Shown here: piece after piece, positions 7,108-14,154 of the stretch
How positions within the stretch are numbered: the first letter of the stretch is position 1
How the letters are laid out: the number at the start of each line of letters is the position of its first letter
Source of the DNA: JACCXG01 sp963785755
GTDB lineage: Bacteria > Acidobacteriota > Vicinamibacteria > Vicinamibacterales > 2-12-FULL-66-21
NCBI GenBank assembly: GCA_963785755.1
Contig: CAWAXG010000059.1
Coordinates: 1-15,121, forward strand
DNA: 15,121 bases
Direction of reading: 5' to 3'
The notes under the pieces: generated by a model
The model's input: the letters and a program-made list of their open reading frames with translations, nothing else
What the model was told of the DNA's origin: nothing
The model's database searches: none
Made by a program: the position numbers and the translations under genes

Positions 7108-8214
7108 CTACTGGGCAGTGACCGGCACTGGTTGCAGCGCGGCCCACAGAAACCCCACGAGCTCCCGCGCGATCGCGACGGCGATCTTTGGGGCCGGCTT
7201 ATGTTCCGCCGCCAATTTCCGGAAGCGCCGACACAACCGCTGCTGCGCCTTGTCCGCAATCGCAATCACGCGCCCGGGCTGCCCCTTGCGCCGCCGCGTT
7301 AATGCCGCGCCGACACTCGGGCGATGTTGATAGTGCCACGCCGTTTCGACCAACAGCCGTCGGACCAGCGCGTTCCCGGTACGAGTGATGCGGCCACGCC
7401 GATGCTTTTCGCCGCTGGAGTCCTCGCCTGGCACCAGTCCCAGATACGCCATCAAGGCTGGAGCCGCCGCGAATCGCCGAAAGTCATGCAGCTCCGCGAG
7501 GATCAGCATCGCCGTCAACGTATCGATGCCCCGAAAGCACCGCAGCCAGCCGACAGGCTCCCGATACGGCTCGGTCGCTGCGATCTCCGCCAACCGTGCA
7601 TCGAGCTCCCGAAGCCGGGTCTCGGTCTGATCAATGGCCAGCAGGTAATCGTCGACCACGGTGCGCTCGGCGGCATGCGTCCACGTCAGACTGTCGATCC
7701 ACTGGCGATGCGCGCGCGTCCAGTTGCGACCCGCGTAGTGCAGACCCCGCCGCAACAGCAACTTGCCCAACCGATGCCGGCACCGTTGCAGATCTTCCCG
7801 GGCGTCATCCCGCGCCCGTGCGAGGTCGCGCACCGCCTCGTCCTCGAGGGTCGGCGGCTGCACCGCCGTCAGCAACCCCGCGCGTCCCAGCTCCACCAGC
7901 TTGCGCGCATCGCGGCGATTCGTTTTCACCCGCTCCCCGGGCTTGCGCGGAATCAGCGCGGGCGCGACCACGTCGCAGCTCACCCGCGACGTCGTCACCT
8001 GCCGTTGCAGCGCATAGCCACACGGCCCGGCTTCATAGAAGACCTGCACCGGTCCGGGCGACTCGCGCTCGAGCTTGCGCACCAAGCGGCGGACCGCGCT
8101 CGGCTCATTCGCGAGCTGCCACGTCACGGGCGTTTTCGCAGGACCAATCAACATCGCCACGAACAGGTCCTTCTTGTGCGCGTCGATGCCAACGTACGTG
8201 GTAACGTCCTTCAT
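7108..8214 (-). CDS. tnp: IS110-family DEDD transposase (RNA-guided recombinase family)
   Basis: 368 aa from an ATG preceded by AAGGGAG at 8221-8227. The N-terminal DEDD_Tnp_IS110 domain, RuvC-like, begins TTYVGIDAHKKDLFVAML with D11, followed by E61 in VFYEAGPCGYAL and the KTNRRDARKL box with D102 (the first D of the usual TDRRDA is Asn here, a common variant). A helical middle region follows. The C-terminal Transposase_20 domain has RCFRGIDTLTAMLILAEL, MAYLGLVPGEDSSG (serine nucleophile candidate S266/S267) and RRGRITRTGNALVRRLLVE. Members of this family recombine a circular intermediate into a target chosen by an element-encoded structured RNA. Length and motif order are normal and nothing is missing, so it could be active. 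The GC content and frame are clean, unlike the neighbouring pseudogenes. Confidence 0.95.
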   Translation of the reverse strand: MKDVTTYVGIDAHKKDLFVAMLIGPAKTPVTWQLANEPSAVRRLVRKLERESPGPVQVFYEAGPCGYALQRQVTTSRVSCDVVAPALIPRKPGERVKTNRRDARKLVELGRAGLLTAVQPPTLEDEAVRDLARARDDAREDLQRCRHRLGKLLLRRGLHYAGRNWTRAHRQWIDSLTWTHAAERTVVDDYLLAIDQTETRLRELDARLAEIAATEPYREPVGWLRCFRGIDTLTAMLILAELHDFRRFAAAPALMAYLGLVPGEDSSGEKHRRGRITRTGNALVRRLLVETAWHYQHRPSVGAALTRRRKGQPGRVIAIADKAQQRLCRRFRKLAAEHKPAPKIAVAIARELVGFLWAALQPVPVTAQ

Positions 8215-8240
8215 GACCGGCTCCCTTCGATGCGGCTCTG

Positions 8241-8307
8241 GCGCCTTCGGGCGCTAACCCGCGATTCAAGGTGGCTCTGTCCACCGTGTTGAGTGCTGCA
8301 ACGCACT
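8241..8307. repeat. Three consecutive small hairpins upstream of the IS110 transposase
   Basis: Hairpins are gcgcc-ttcg-ggcgc (8241-8254, a C(UUCG)G-type tetraloop on the plus strand), ggtgg-ctctgt-ccacc (8270-8285) and agtgc-tgcaac-gcact (8292-8307). They fill the 5' non-coding end of the element. They could limit read-through into the transposase or belong to a 5' RNA; in IS110-group elements the bridge RNA is encoded on this side, so this is the alternative RNA location. Confidence 0.5.
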
Positions 8308-8328
8308 ACAACGTTACGATGGCGAGCC

Positions 8329-8341
8329 GGTCATTCCATAT
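8329..8341. repeat. IS110 element inverted repeat, right (transposase 5' side)
   Basis: ggtcattccatat, exact reverse complement of 6641-6653. Confidence 0.85.
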
Positions 8342-8365
8342 TGTCTAACCGCGAGATGGCCCTAA

Positions 8366-8854
8366 TGTTTCCTATCGTCCTGCAAGACGAAGACCGAGGG
8401 GGGCAACGTCGTGCAACTCGGCGCGGACGACCCGGGCCTTGTGGCCGCGGCCGCTGAAGCCAAGCGCCGCTGGCCCGAGTTCGTTGCGGCGTTCAACGAG
8501 CACCGGCCAGGGCGAAAGTGCGCTGTGAAATACGCCGCGCCCATCAAAGGCGGGGGCGACGAGCAAATCTGGATCATGGTCACCGCCTTGGGCAGCGGCA
8601 CGATTTCCGGCACACTCGGGAACGCTCCCGTCGAGGACATCGGGCTGAATCTCGGCGATGCCGTGACGATCCAGACGGGCGACATCAAGGACTGGCTGGT
8701 CACCGACGGACAGTCCATGACCGGCGGATTCTCGATCGCGACTCTCCGGAACGCCGCGGGCAAGCCAGAACGGTTCACCGACGGACAGTCCATGACCGGC
8801 GGAGTCTCGATCTCGACTCTCAAGAACGCCGCGGGCAAGCAAGACGGCAAATGA
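8366..8854 (+). CDS. DUF2314-domain protein, probable former lipoprotein, 5' end damaged
   Basis: The domain spans KCAVKYAAPIKGGGDEQIWI, GTISGTLGNAP and LGDAVTIQTGDIKDWLV, the DUF2314 pattern of an aromatic-rich strand, a G-x-L-x-N-x-P turn and a terminal DW; function in the family is unknown. A GTG at 8411 could start it (147 aa), but the same frame is open upstream to a TAA at 8363 and reads CFLSSCKTKTEGGNVV, a lipobox-like LSSC followed by a polar tether. This suggests that the native product was a lipoprotein whose hydrophobic signal has been lost. The IS110 end lies only about 15-25 bp upstream, and an ATG at 8356 opens MALMFPIVL in a different frame, so either IS insertion or an indel removed the start. 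After the domain, a 25-residue block is duplicated (TDGQSMTGGFSIATLRNAAG and TDGQSMTGGVSISTLKNAAG). The domain call is good; expression is doubtful. Confidence 0.7.
   Translation, partial: CFLSSCKTKTEGGNVVQLGADDPGLVAAAAEAKRRWPEFVAAFNEHRPGRKCAVKYAAPIKGGGDEQIWIMVTALGSGTISGTLGNAPVEDIGLNLGDAVTIQTGDIKDWLVTDGQSMTGGFSIATLRNAAGKPERFTDGQSMTGGVSISTLKNAAGKQDGK
8701..8840 (+). repeat. In-frame 75-bp tandem duplication at the DUF2314 C-terminus
   Basis: The block starting caccgacggacagtccatga at 8701 recurs at 8776, a period of exactly 75 bp, with few substitutions over about 65 bp. It adds 25 codons without breaking the frame. The divergence between copies shows that it is not an assembly stutter. Confidence 0.9.
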
Positions 8855-9186
8855 ACGCCAGCGGGAGGCTCGCCGAGCACCGCGTCGCGCTCGAACGGCG
8901 CTCACGGGGGATGGCGCTGGCGACGAGACTGAACCTCGCCGCCCTGTCAGCGAGCGGACCGGCAACGGCTTTTCAGAGCGCGCGACCCAGATTCGATGAG
9001 CTCGCCGGCAGCAAGCAGACCGAGGCTGCACGCGGCGTTTTCATCAGCGCCGGACGCTCCCTGCTCAAGCCCGCACAGCGGCGCGGCGTTCTGACAGGTC
9101 TTTCAACGTGGCGAGCGCCTTCGGCCAGGCCTCTTCGAAAATCTTCTGGTGCTCCTCAACGGTGTCCATGTCGATGCGCAGGCTGA
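8851..9186 (+). CDS. Hypothetical small protein overlapping DUF2314 stop (weak)
   Basis: An ATG at 8851 overlaps the DUF2314 stop in an ATGA arrangement typical of translational coupling. The product would be 111 aa: MNASGRLAEHRVALERRSRG, then MALATRLNLAALSASGPATA and ARGVFISAGRSLLKPAQRR. Codon third positions are rich in G or C up to about 9065, which supports coding. The last 120 nt run antisense through the end of the SRPBCC gene, so the true C-terminus may be shorter or shifted by an indel. I recognise no family. It may also be a decayed downstream part of a larger protein. Treat as tentative. Confidence 0.3.
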   Translation: MNASGRLAEHRVALERRSRGMALATRLNLAALSASGPATAFQSARPRFDELAGSKQTEAARGVFISAGRSLLKPAQRRGVLTGLSTWRAPSARPLRKSSGAPQRCPCRCAG

Positions 9187-9520
9187 CAACCCCTCGGTTT
9201 TCAGTGAGGGTGTAATTCTCCCGCGCGCCCGCCCACTTGCGGACCTCCTCGCTCTCGGTATCCTCGATGCCTTCCTTGACGACGCCGAGGTGCTCGAGCG
9301 AGAGGAACTCGTTGGGCCGGTGTTCGGCGACACGGCTGACCATCCCGCTGCCATCCGGCGCGAGAAACAGCGCCTTGCTGCCAGGCTTCCAGTCGGTCAC
9401 TGCATACGAGCCTTCCTGGAACGCGCTCGTCCACTCGCGGTAGGTCTCGTCCTCGAGCAAGGTGCGCCACACCAGCTCTTTGGGGGCTTGGATAGTCGTG
9501 GAAAACGTCAACCTCGTCAT
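9065..9520 (-). CDS. SRPBCC / AHSA1-type START-fold protein
   Basis: 151 aa starting MTRLTFSTTIQAPKELVWRT. The ATG at 9520 is chosen over an upstream in-frame start at 9604 because it has GGAAGGGGAG just before it and because the fold starts right there. The typical SRPBCC pattern is visible: TIQAPKELVW then a helix, YREWTSAFQEGSYAVTDW, GSKALFLAPDGSGMVSRV, PNEFLSLEHLG, ENYTLTENRGVVSLRIDMD and a long C-terminal helix EHQKIFEEAWPKALATLKDL. The fold makes a hydrophobic ligand pocket; AHSA1-like bacterial members mostly have unknown ligands and are cytoplasmic. No signal peptide. It diverges from the PQQ-like gene across a 160-bp gap that must hold both promoters. The family is clear; the biochemical role is unknown. 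Confidence 0.88.
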   Translation of the reverse strand: MTRLTFSTTIQAPKELVWRTLLEDETYREWTSAFQEGSYAVTDWKPGSKALFLAPDGSGMVSRVAEHRPNEFLSLEHLGVVKEGIEDTESEEVRKWAGARENYTLTENRGVVSLRIDMDTVEEHQKIFEEAWPKALATLKDLSERRAAVRA

Positions 9521-9524
9521 GACT

Positions 9525-9534
9525 CTCCCCTTCC
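9525..9534 (-). promoter_or_regulatory. Ribosome binding site deciding the SRPBCC start
   Basis: GGAAGGGGAG on the minus strand ends 4 nt before the ATG at 9520 and supports this start over the longer in-frame alternative. Confidence 0.6.
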
Positions 9535-9680
9535 CGTGGCCTTCCCCCGATAGCGCTGAGGTCCGCGCTATTCGCCGAAGCGCCTTTGAACGGGATCGTC
9601 GCACATCCCGTGCGATGCGGGAAACAGCCCGGCCGCATTCACTGTTCCTTCACGGCGCGACCGACGCAATAATTGGCCCC

Positions 9681-10949
9681 ATGCTGCGAATCCTGAGCGT
9701 GCTGACTGCCGTCGCCCTGCACATGACCGCGGCTCCGGCGCCGGTCGCGCTGATCCCCGTCGAAGGAGAGGGCGCCGCCTACTGGCCGCGCTGGCGTGGA
9801 CCGTCGGGACAGGGGCACGTCGCCGGGGCGAACTACGTGGACAACTGGTCCAACACGCAGAACGTCCGATGGAAGGTTCAGGTCCCCGGCCGGGGCCATT
9901 CCTCGCCGATCGTCTGGAAGGATCACCTCTTCATCACGACCGCGCGCGACGGCGGCTCGAAGGTATCGATGCTCGCGTACCGGCGCTCGGACGGCGCGCT
10001 GCTGTGGGAGAAAGACGTGCCGACGAGCGGGGTCGAGCGCGCCTACCGCAAGAACAGCCACGCGTCGGCGACGCCGGTGACCGACGGGCAGCGCGTATAC
10101 GCGTCGTTTGGCACGCACGGTCTCGCCGCCTTCGATTTCAACGGCGCGCTGGTGTGGCATCGCAAGCTCGGCGATCTCCGCAACTATCACGGCAGCGCCG
10201 GCTCTCCGGTGCTCTACAAGGACCGCATCTTTCTCTATCAGGATCACAACGGCAGCGCCACGCTCGGGTCGTTCGTCGCCGCGTTCAACGCGCGCACCGG
10301 CGACGTGATCTGGAAAACCGATCGGCAGGAATCCGTCGGGTGGGGAACGCCCGTGGTCGTCAACACGGGCACCCGCGACGAGCTCATCGTCAACAGTCAG
10401 TACCGGGTCTACGCGTACGACCCGAACTCCGGCGCGGAGCTGTGGCGGGTCAACGGCACGACGATGGAGGTGATACCGACGCCGGTGGTCGGTCACGGGC
10501 TGGTCTTCTGCTCGTCGGGCCGTGCCGGCCCGACGCTGGCGATTCGACCGGGAGGCAAAGGCGACGTCACCGCTACTCACGTCCAGTGGGCGTCGACGCG
10601 CGGATCTCCGTTCGTGCCGTCGGCAATCCTGCACGGCGATCTGCTCTACATGATCAACGACATGCAGAGCGTGCTGACGGTGCTCGACGCGAAGACCGGT
10701 CAGGCGGTGTACCAGGACCGCCTCGGCCAGCCGACGCGCGAAGGCTTCTCGTCGTCGCCGGTGGCGGTGGGAGACAGGCTGTTCTTCACGAATGACAACG
10801 GCCAGACGTTCGTGGTGCAGGCCGGCCGGACGTTCAAGCTGCTGCACGTCAACGAGCTGAACGCGCAGGTGCTGGCCTCGCCGGCGCTGGTCGACGGGAC
10901 GTGGTACTGGCGGACGGATCAGGAGTTGATTGCGATTGGCGGGCGGTGA
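9681..10949 (+). CDS. Exported PQQ-like beta-propeller repeat protein
   Basis: 422 aa. The ATG at 9681 is preferred over a longer frame open from 9462, since MLRILSVLTAVALHMTAAPA is a plain signal peptide and the extension overlaps the SRPBCC gene. The mature protein starts AYWPRWRGPSGQG (the WPxWRGP opening common in this family) and then repeats the propeller blade signature of W-K/R, GRGHSSPIVWKDHLFITT, LAYRRSDGALLWEKDV, HASATPVTDGQRVYASFGTH, LAAFDFNGALVWHRKLGD, SAGSPVLYKDRIFLYQDH, FVAAFNARTGDVIWKTDR, GWGTPVVV, VYAYDPNSGAELWRVNG and so on, about seven to eight blades. The fold resembles BamB and quinoprotein dehydrogenases, but the catalytic dehydrogenase residues (Ca-binding Asp-Asn, Cys-Cys) are not visible, so a binding or scaffold role is likely. 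Probably periplasmic. Its stop lies 4 nt from the convergent amidohydrolase stop. The frame is clean. Confidence 0.92.
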   Translation: MLRILSVLTAVALHMTAAPAPVALIPVEGEGAAYWPRWRGPSGQGHVAGANYVDNWSNTQNVRWKVQVPGRGHSSPIVWKDHLFITTARDGGSKVSMLAYRRSDGALLWEKDVPTSGVERAYRKNSHASATPVTDGQRVYASFGTHGLAAFDFNGALVWHRKLGDLRNYHGSAGSPVLYKDRIFLYQDHNGSATLGSFVAAFNARTGDVIWKTDRQESVGWGTPVVVNTGTRDELIVNSQYRVYAYDPNSGAELWRVNGTTMEVIPTPVVGHGLVFCSSGRAGPTLAIRPGGKGDVTATHVQWASTRGSPFVPSAILHGDLLYMINDMQSVLTVLDAKTGQAVYQDRLGQPTREGFSSSPVAVGDRLFFTNDNGQTFVVQAGRTFKLLHVNELNAQVLASPALVDGTWYWRTDQELIAIGGR

Positions 10950-10953
10950 GCAG

Positions 10954-11916
10954 TTACAGACCGAGGAGCCGCGCGGCGTTCGCTCCCCGGATCTTCTGCT
11001 TGACGCGGCCGTCGACGTCGAATCGTTCGATCGACTCGAGCATCAACGGAATGCTGCCGATCTGGTGGGGATAGTCGCTGCCGGCGAGCAGGTGGTCCTC
11101 GCCCGCGAACTCGAGCGCGAGGCGCATGGCCGACGGATTGAAGTTGACGGTGTCGAAGTAAAACTGCTTCAGCGTTTCGCTCGGCGGCCGGCTCGTATGC
11201 GCGCGGCAGTCGGCGAACGCACGATACCCGCGGTCCAGCCGTTCTGCGAGGTACGGAATCGCCCCGCCCATGTGGGTCAGCACCCACCGGATGTTCGGGT
11301 GCCGATCGACGACACCGCTGAACACGAGCTTCGCCGCCGCGAGCGTCGTGTCGAACAGGAACCCGACCAGCGGCATCAGCCAGTAGTCGAGCATCGCCTC
11401 GACCCCGGCCGGATCCGTCGGGTGAATGTAGATGACCGCGCCGAGCTCGTCCGCCTTCTGCCACAGCGGCCAGAAGCGTTCGTCGGCGAGGGCGACGTGA
11501 TTGACGTTGCTGAAGACCATCGCGCCCGGCATGCCGAGCGTCTTCATCGCACGCTCGAGCTCAACCACTGAAGCCGTCGGATCGTTGAGCGGCAGCGTTG
11601 CCAGCGCCACGAAGCGTCCGCCGCGCTCGCGGACCACTCGCGCGAAGGCATCGTTGATCATCCGCGCCCACGGGACGGAAATGGCCGGCGGTTCGACGTG
11701 CACGCCCGGCGTCGTGAACGAGAGGACCTGGGTATCCACCCCATGCTCGATCGAGCACACGCTGGCGGTAGTCGATGTCGCGGTGGCCCGGCACCAGGAT
11801 GTTGTAGTCGCCCGGATAGTGCACGCAGGGATTGCCCGTCTGCGTCGTAGGTGACGCGAACCGACGAACGCGAATGCTCGGCTGTTCAGCTCTTCGACGT
11901 ACTCGGGCGACAGCAT
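10954..11916 (-). pseudogene. Amidohydrolase 2 family (ACMSD-like) metal-dependent hydrolase, frameshifted, N-terminus lost
   Basis: The C-terminal three quarters are a clear Amidohydro_2 TIM barrel: HGVDTQVLSFTTPGVHVEPP, RFVALATLPLNDPTASVVEL, AVIYIHPTDPAG (H165), HPNIRWVLTHMGGAIPYL (H215) and HLLAGSDYPHQIGSIPLMLE (D281), i.e. the later metal ligands and catalytic Asp. The first part starts MLSPEYVEELNSRAFAFVGS, but the metal-binding H-x-H box that precedes this segment in the family is absent: the in-frame codon just before the ATG is TGA. Between about 11850 and 11755 the protein continues in another frame (TQTGNPCVHYPGDYNILVPG, HRDIDYRQRVL), so two compensating indels are needed. Family members decarboxylate or hydrolyse aromatic or amino-muconate-like substrates in the cytoplasm; the substrate here is unknown. 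Either a decayed gene or one with sequencing errors. Confidence 0.8.
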
Positions 11917-12149
11917 TCAGGCGAGTCAGGGACGGACGCAGGTCCGAACCGCTCCGGGAATCCATGCCGGGAGACTTTACCGGCTTCATCGTTCCGCGGT
12001 CCAACCGGCGCGGCCCGGCGTGCGTGGCAGATCCTGCCAACACGAAGTGCCCCAAACGACGCAGGAACCACAACCGGCGGTCAGCGCGCGCGCAAAAATC
12101 CTCGGTTTCGAAGATGGCAGAGGAATGGCAGTCGAGTGAGGGGTGTAAT

Positions 12150-12714
12150 ATGGCGCGTGTGAAGGTCGTGCAGCCGCGAATCAGCTTCGCCGATCTGGAG
12201 CGGGCGCCGGAAGATGGACGCCGGTACGAGCTCTACGATGGCGAGGTGTTCGTGGTTCCTGCTCCGCTGCCGCGGCATCAGGTGGTTCAGCACCTGATCG
12301 CCGACATGCTTCGGGATTACGCGGCGAACCGCGGTGGGTTTGCCGTCCCGTCACCGATCGACATCGTGTTTTCGGACTACGACGTCCTGCAGCCGGATGT
12401 CGTCTTTCTTCAGCGCCGATCGACGCCACCTCGTAGATCTCGACCGTGTAATCCGGCACCCGCCGGACCTTTGTGTCGAGGTGATTTCTCCGTCGACGCA
12501 GCAGACGGACCGCGGCCGCAAGATGCAGATGTTCGCGCGATTCGGAGTGCCGGAGTACTGGATCGTCGACCCGCGAGCGCGCCGTTTCGAGGTCTACCAC
12601 CTCGAGCGGGGTTCCTACACCCTGCTCGCAGACTTGTCCGGCGAGGGCGTCATCGAGTCACCTACCATCGCCGGCCTGGCCTTCTCTGTCGCCGGCCTCT
12701 TTCCGTCGGAATAG
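12150..12714 (+). pseudogene. Uma2-family (PD-(D/E)XK nuclease-like) protein, one frameshift
   Basis: The ATG at 12150 follows GTGAGGGG by about 7 nt and begins MARVKVVQPRISFADLERAP. The Uma2 pattern follows: GRRYELYDGEVFVVPAPLPR, HQVVQHLIADMLRDYA, FSDYDVLQPDVVF, then after a one-base shift within the T-rich run near 12405, SADRRHLVDLDRVIRHPPDL, CVEVISPSTQQTDRGRKMQM, FARFGVPEYWIVDPRARRFE and a final VAGLFPSE. Catalytic-type residues are present (D in QPDVVF, E and K in VEVISPST...DRGRKMQ). Restored length is about 188 aa, normal for the family. Uma2 genes are very numerous in cyanobacteria and some soil bacteria; the nuclease fold is established but the biological role is not. No toxin or antitoxin partner is adjacent. 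The single shift may be real or a homopolymer sequencing error. Confidence 0.85.
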
Positions 12715-12722
12715 TTCCAGTC

Positions 12723-14072
12723 CTACTCGGTGCCTGACCCTGCGACGTTCGGCACGGTGAACGGCGCCCGGTACTGTTGCCGCGTGAACATCGCGGTCGC
12801 CTCGGGATCTCCCTTGCACGTGTAGCTGACCGGATCGAAATTCAGCGTGCGGCCGGTGCGGTACGAGATGTTGGCCAGGTGAATCAGCATCGTCGAGATC
12901 GCGCCTTCCTCGATCTCCGCCAGCTGATCTTCGCGTTTGCGGCTGCGGACGACATCGATGAAGTTGACGAAGCCGCCGACGCCGGCGCCAGCTTCGGACT
13001 TGGGACCGGGCGCCTGCTCCGGCCCCATGAACGTGCGCCATCCCCCGCTGCCGGTGGCCAGATATCCTTTCGATCCGTACCAGATATTGCCGATCGTCTG
13101 CACCGGCTCCGCTGCGCCACCGCCCGTCGGCGCCGACCGTTCGCCGATGCCCGCCTCGTTGTTCGAGATCCAGTGGCGGACCTCGAACACCAGCATCTTC
13201 TTCTTCCCGCCGTCTTCGAACTCGAACGTGGCGACCTGCGTATTGGGCGTCTCCTGGTCGTCGTCGAACAGATAGTGCCCGCCCATGGAGCTGATCTTCG
13301 TGGGGTATTTCACGCCGAGGGCGAAGCGCGCCGCGTGCATCTGGTGGGCACCCTGATTGCCGATGTCGCCGTTGCCGTAGTCCCACTGCCAGTGCCAGTT
13401 GTAGTGGAAGCGATTGCGCGTGAATGGCTTGGCCGGCGCCGGACCGGTCCACAGATCGTAGGCGACGCCGGGCGGCGCCGGTTCTTCCTTGGCCCGGCCG
13501 ATTGTGTCGCGCCACTTGAAGACGAGACCGCGCGCCATGTAGACGTCGCCGATGATCCCGTCCCTGATCTTCTGCCGCGCTTCGTGAAGCCAGCCCTGCG
13601 CCCCGGTGCCGTCCTGCACGATCCGGTTGTACTTCCGTGCTGCCGCGACGATCTGGCGGGCTTCGAACATGTTGTACGAGACCGGCTTCTCGACCAGGAC
13701 GTCCTTGCCGGCCTGAACGGCCCAGATCGTCTGCAGCGTGTGGTGAAAGTTCGGCGTCGCAATCGACACGGCGTCGATGCTCTTGTCGTCGAGCAGCTTG
13801 CGGAAGTCCGCGTAGGTCGCCGGCCGCTTCTTGCCCGCCGCTTCGATCGTCTTGCAGCCGGCATCGACGACCGACTGATCGACGTCGCAGAGCGCCGCGA
13901 TCTCGACGTTTGGCATCTTCAGGTACGCGGAGATGTGTGCCTTGCCCCGACCGTTGAATCCGACGACCGCGACCCTCACTGTGTTGTTCGGACTCTGCAG
14001 CGCACTGGCCTTGAGCGCCGCTGGCAGCGCGACAGAGCTCATCAAGAAGTGCCGGCGATCGACTGTGCTCAT
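12723..14072 (-). CDS. Gfo/Idh/MocA-family oxidoreductase with Tat-type signal
   Basis: 449 aa from the ATG at 14072, directly behind a strong GGAGGAGGAG. The N-terminus VDRRHFLMSSVALPAAL is a twin-arginine-type export signal. The Rossmann domain follows: VRVAVVGFNGRGKAHISAYL (dinucleotide-binding G-x-x-G-x-G type loop), ALCDVD, DAVSIATPNFHH and DVLVEKPVS with the family's EKP (residues 128-130). The C-terminal substrate domain includes WQWDYGNGDIGNQGAHQMHA, where D236, H243 and H246 are the likely catalytic cluster. The family uses NAD(P) to oxidise or rearrange sugars, inositols and related polyols; Tat-exported members with bound cofactor are common in Planctomycetes and Acidobacteria. The gene follows DUF6807 on the same strand with an 82-nt gap containing a 12-bp direct repeat (gcggacccgcga, 14125 and 14141), so an operon is likely. 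The substrate cannot be named. Frame intact. Confidence 0.93.
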   Translation of the reverse strand: MSTVDRRHFLMSSVALPAALKASALQSPNNTVRVAVVGFNGRGKAHISAYLKMPNVEIAALCDVDQSVVDAGCKTIEAAGKKRPATYADFRKLLDDKSIDAVSIATPNFHHTLQTIWAVQAGKDVLVEKPVSYNMFEARQIVAAARKYNRIVQDGTGAQGWLHEARQKIRDGIIGDVYMARGLVFKWRDTIGRAKEEPAPPGVAYDLWTGPAPAKPFTRNRFHYNWHWQWDYGNGDIGNQGAHQMHAARFALGVKYPTKISSMGGHYLFDDDQETPNTQVATFEFEDGGKKKMLVFEVRHWISNNEAGIGERSAPTGGGAAEPVQTIGNIWYGSKGYLATGSGGWRTFMGPEQAPGPKSEAGAGVGGFVNFIDVVRSRKREDQLAEIEEGAISTMLIHLANISYRTGRTLNFDPVSYTCKGDPEATAMFTRQQYRAPFTVPNVAGSGTE

Positions 14073-14154
14073 GACTCCTCCTCCGCTCGCAGCTTCGTTC
14101 GCGAGCTACGGCGAGACAGGCTCAGCGGACCCGCGATCCCGCGGACCCGCGAAA

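Larger units (their letters stand above)
6632..8349 (-). mobile_element. IS110-family insertion sequence (IS1111-like, with inverted repeats)
   Basis: A perfect 13-bp inverted repeat, atatggaatgacc (6641-6653) and ggtcattccatat (8329-8341), brackets one intact DEDD transposase. Outside it the similarity continues imperfectly (gttatactg at 6632-6640 against gttagaca on the complement of 8342-8349). Classical IS110 elements lack such repeats, whereas the IS1111 subgroup has short subterminal ones, and its longer non-coding region lies 3' of the transposase. Here 450 bp lie 3' and about 115 bp lie 5' of the gene, which fits IS1111. The exact ends may extend a few bases beyond the repeats. The left end abuts the 3' flank of the IS91 gene; the right end abuts the start of a DUF2314 gene. 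Confidence 0.78.

Noticed and set aside
7324..8292. Plus-strand 322-codon open frame opposite the IS110 transposase
   Set aside because: Antisense shadow of a highly conserved coding sequence.
9462..9680. Longer N-terminus for the PQQ-like protein
   Set aside because: It would overlap the SRPBCC gene and put 73 residues before an obvious signal peptide at 9681.
9639..10847. Minus-strand 402-codon open frame opposite the PQQ-like gene
   Set aside because: Arg/Val-rich translation without any recognisable domain; the plus-strand propeller is unmistakable.
12150..12714. Uma2 as part of a toxin-antitoxin or defence pair
   Set aside because: Flanking genes are a metabolic hydrolase and an oxidoreductase on the opposite strand; no partner gene is present.
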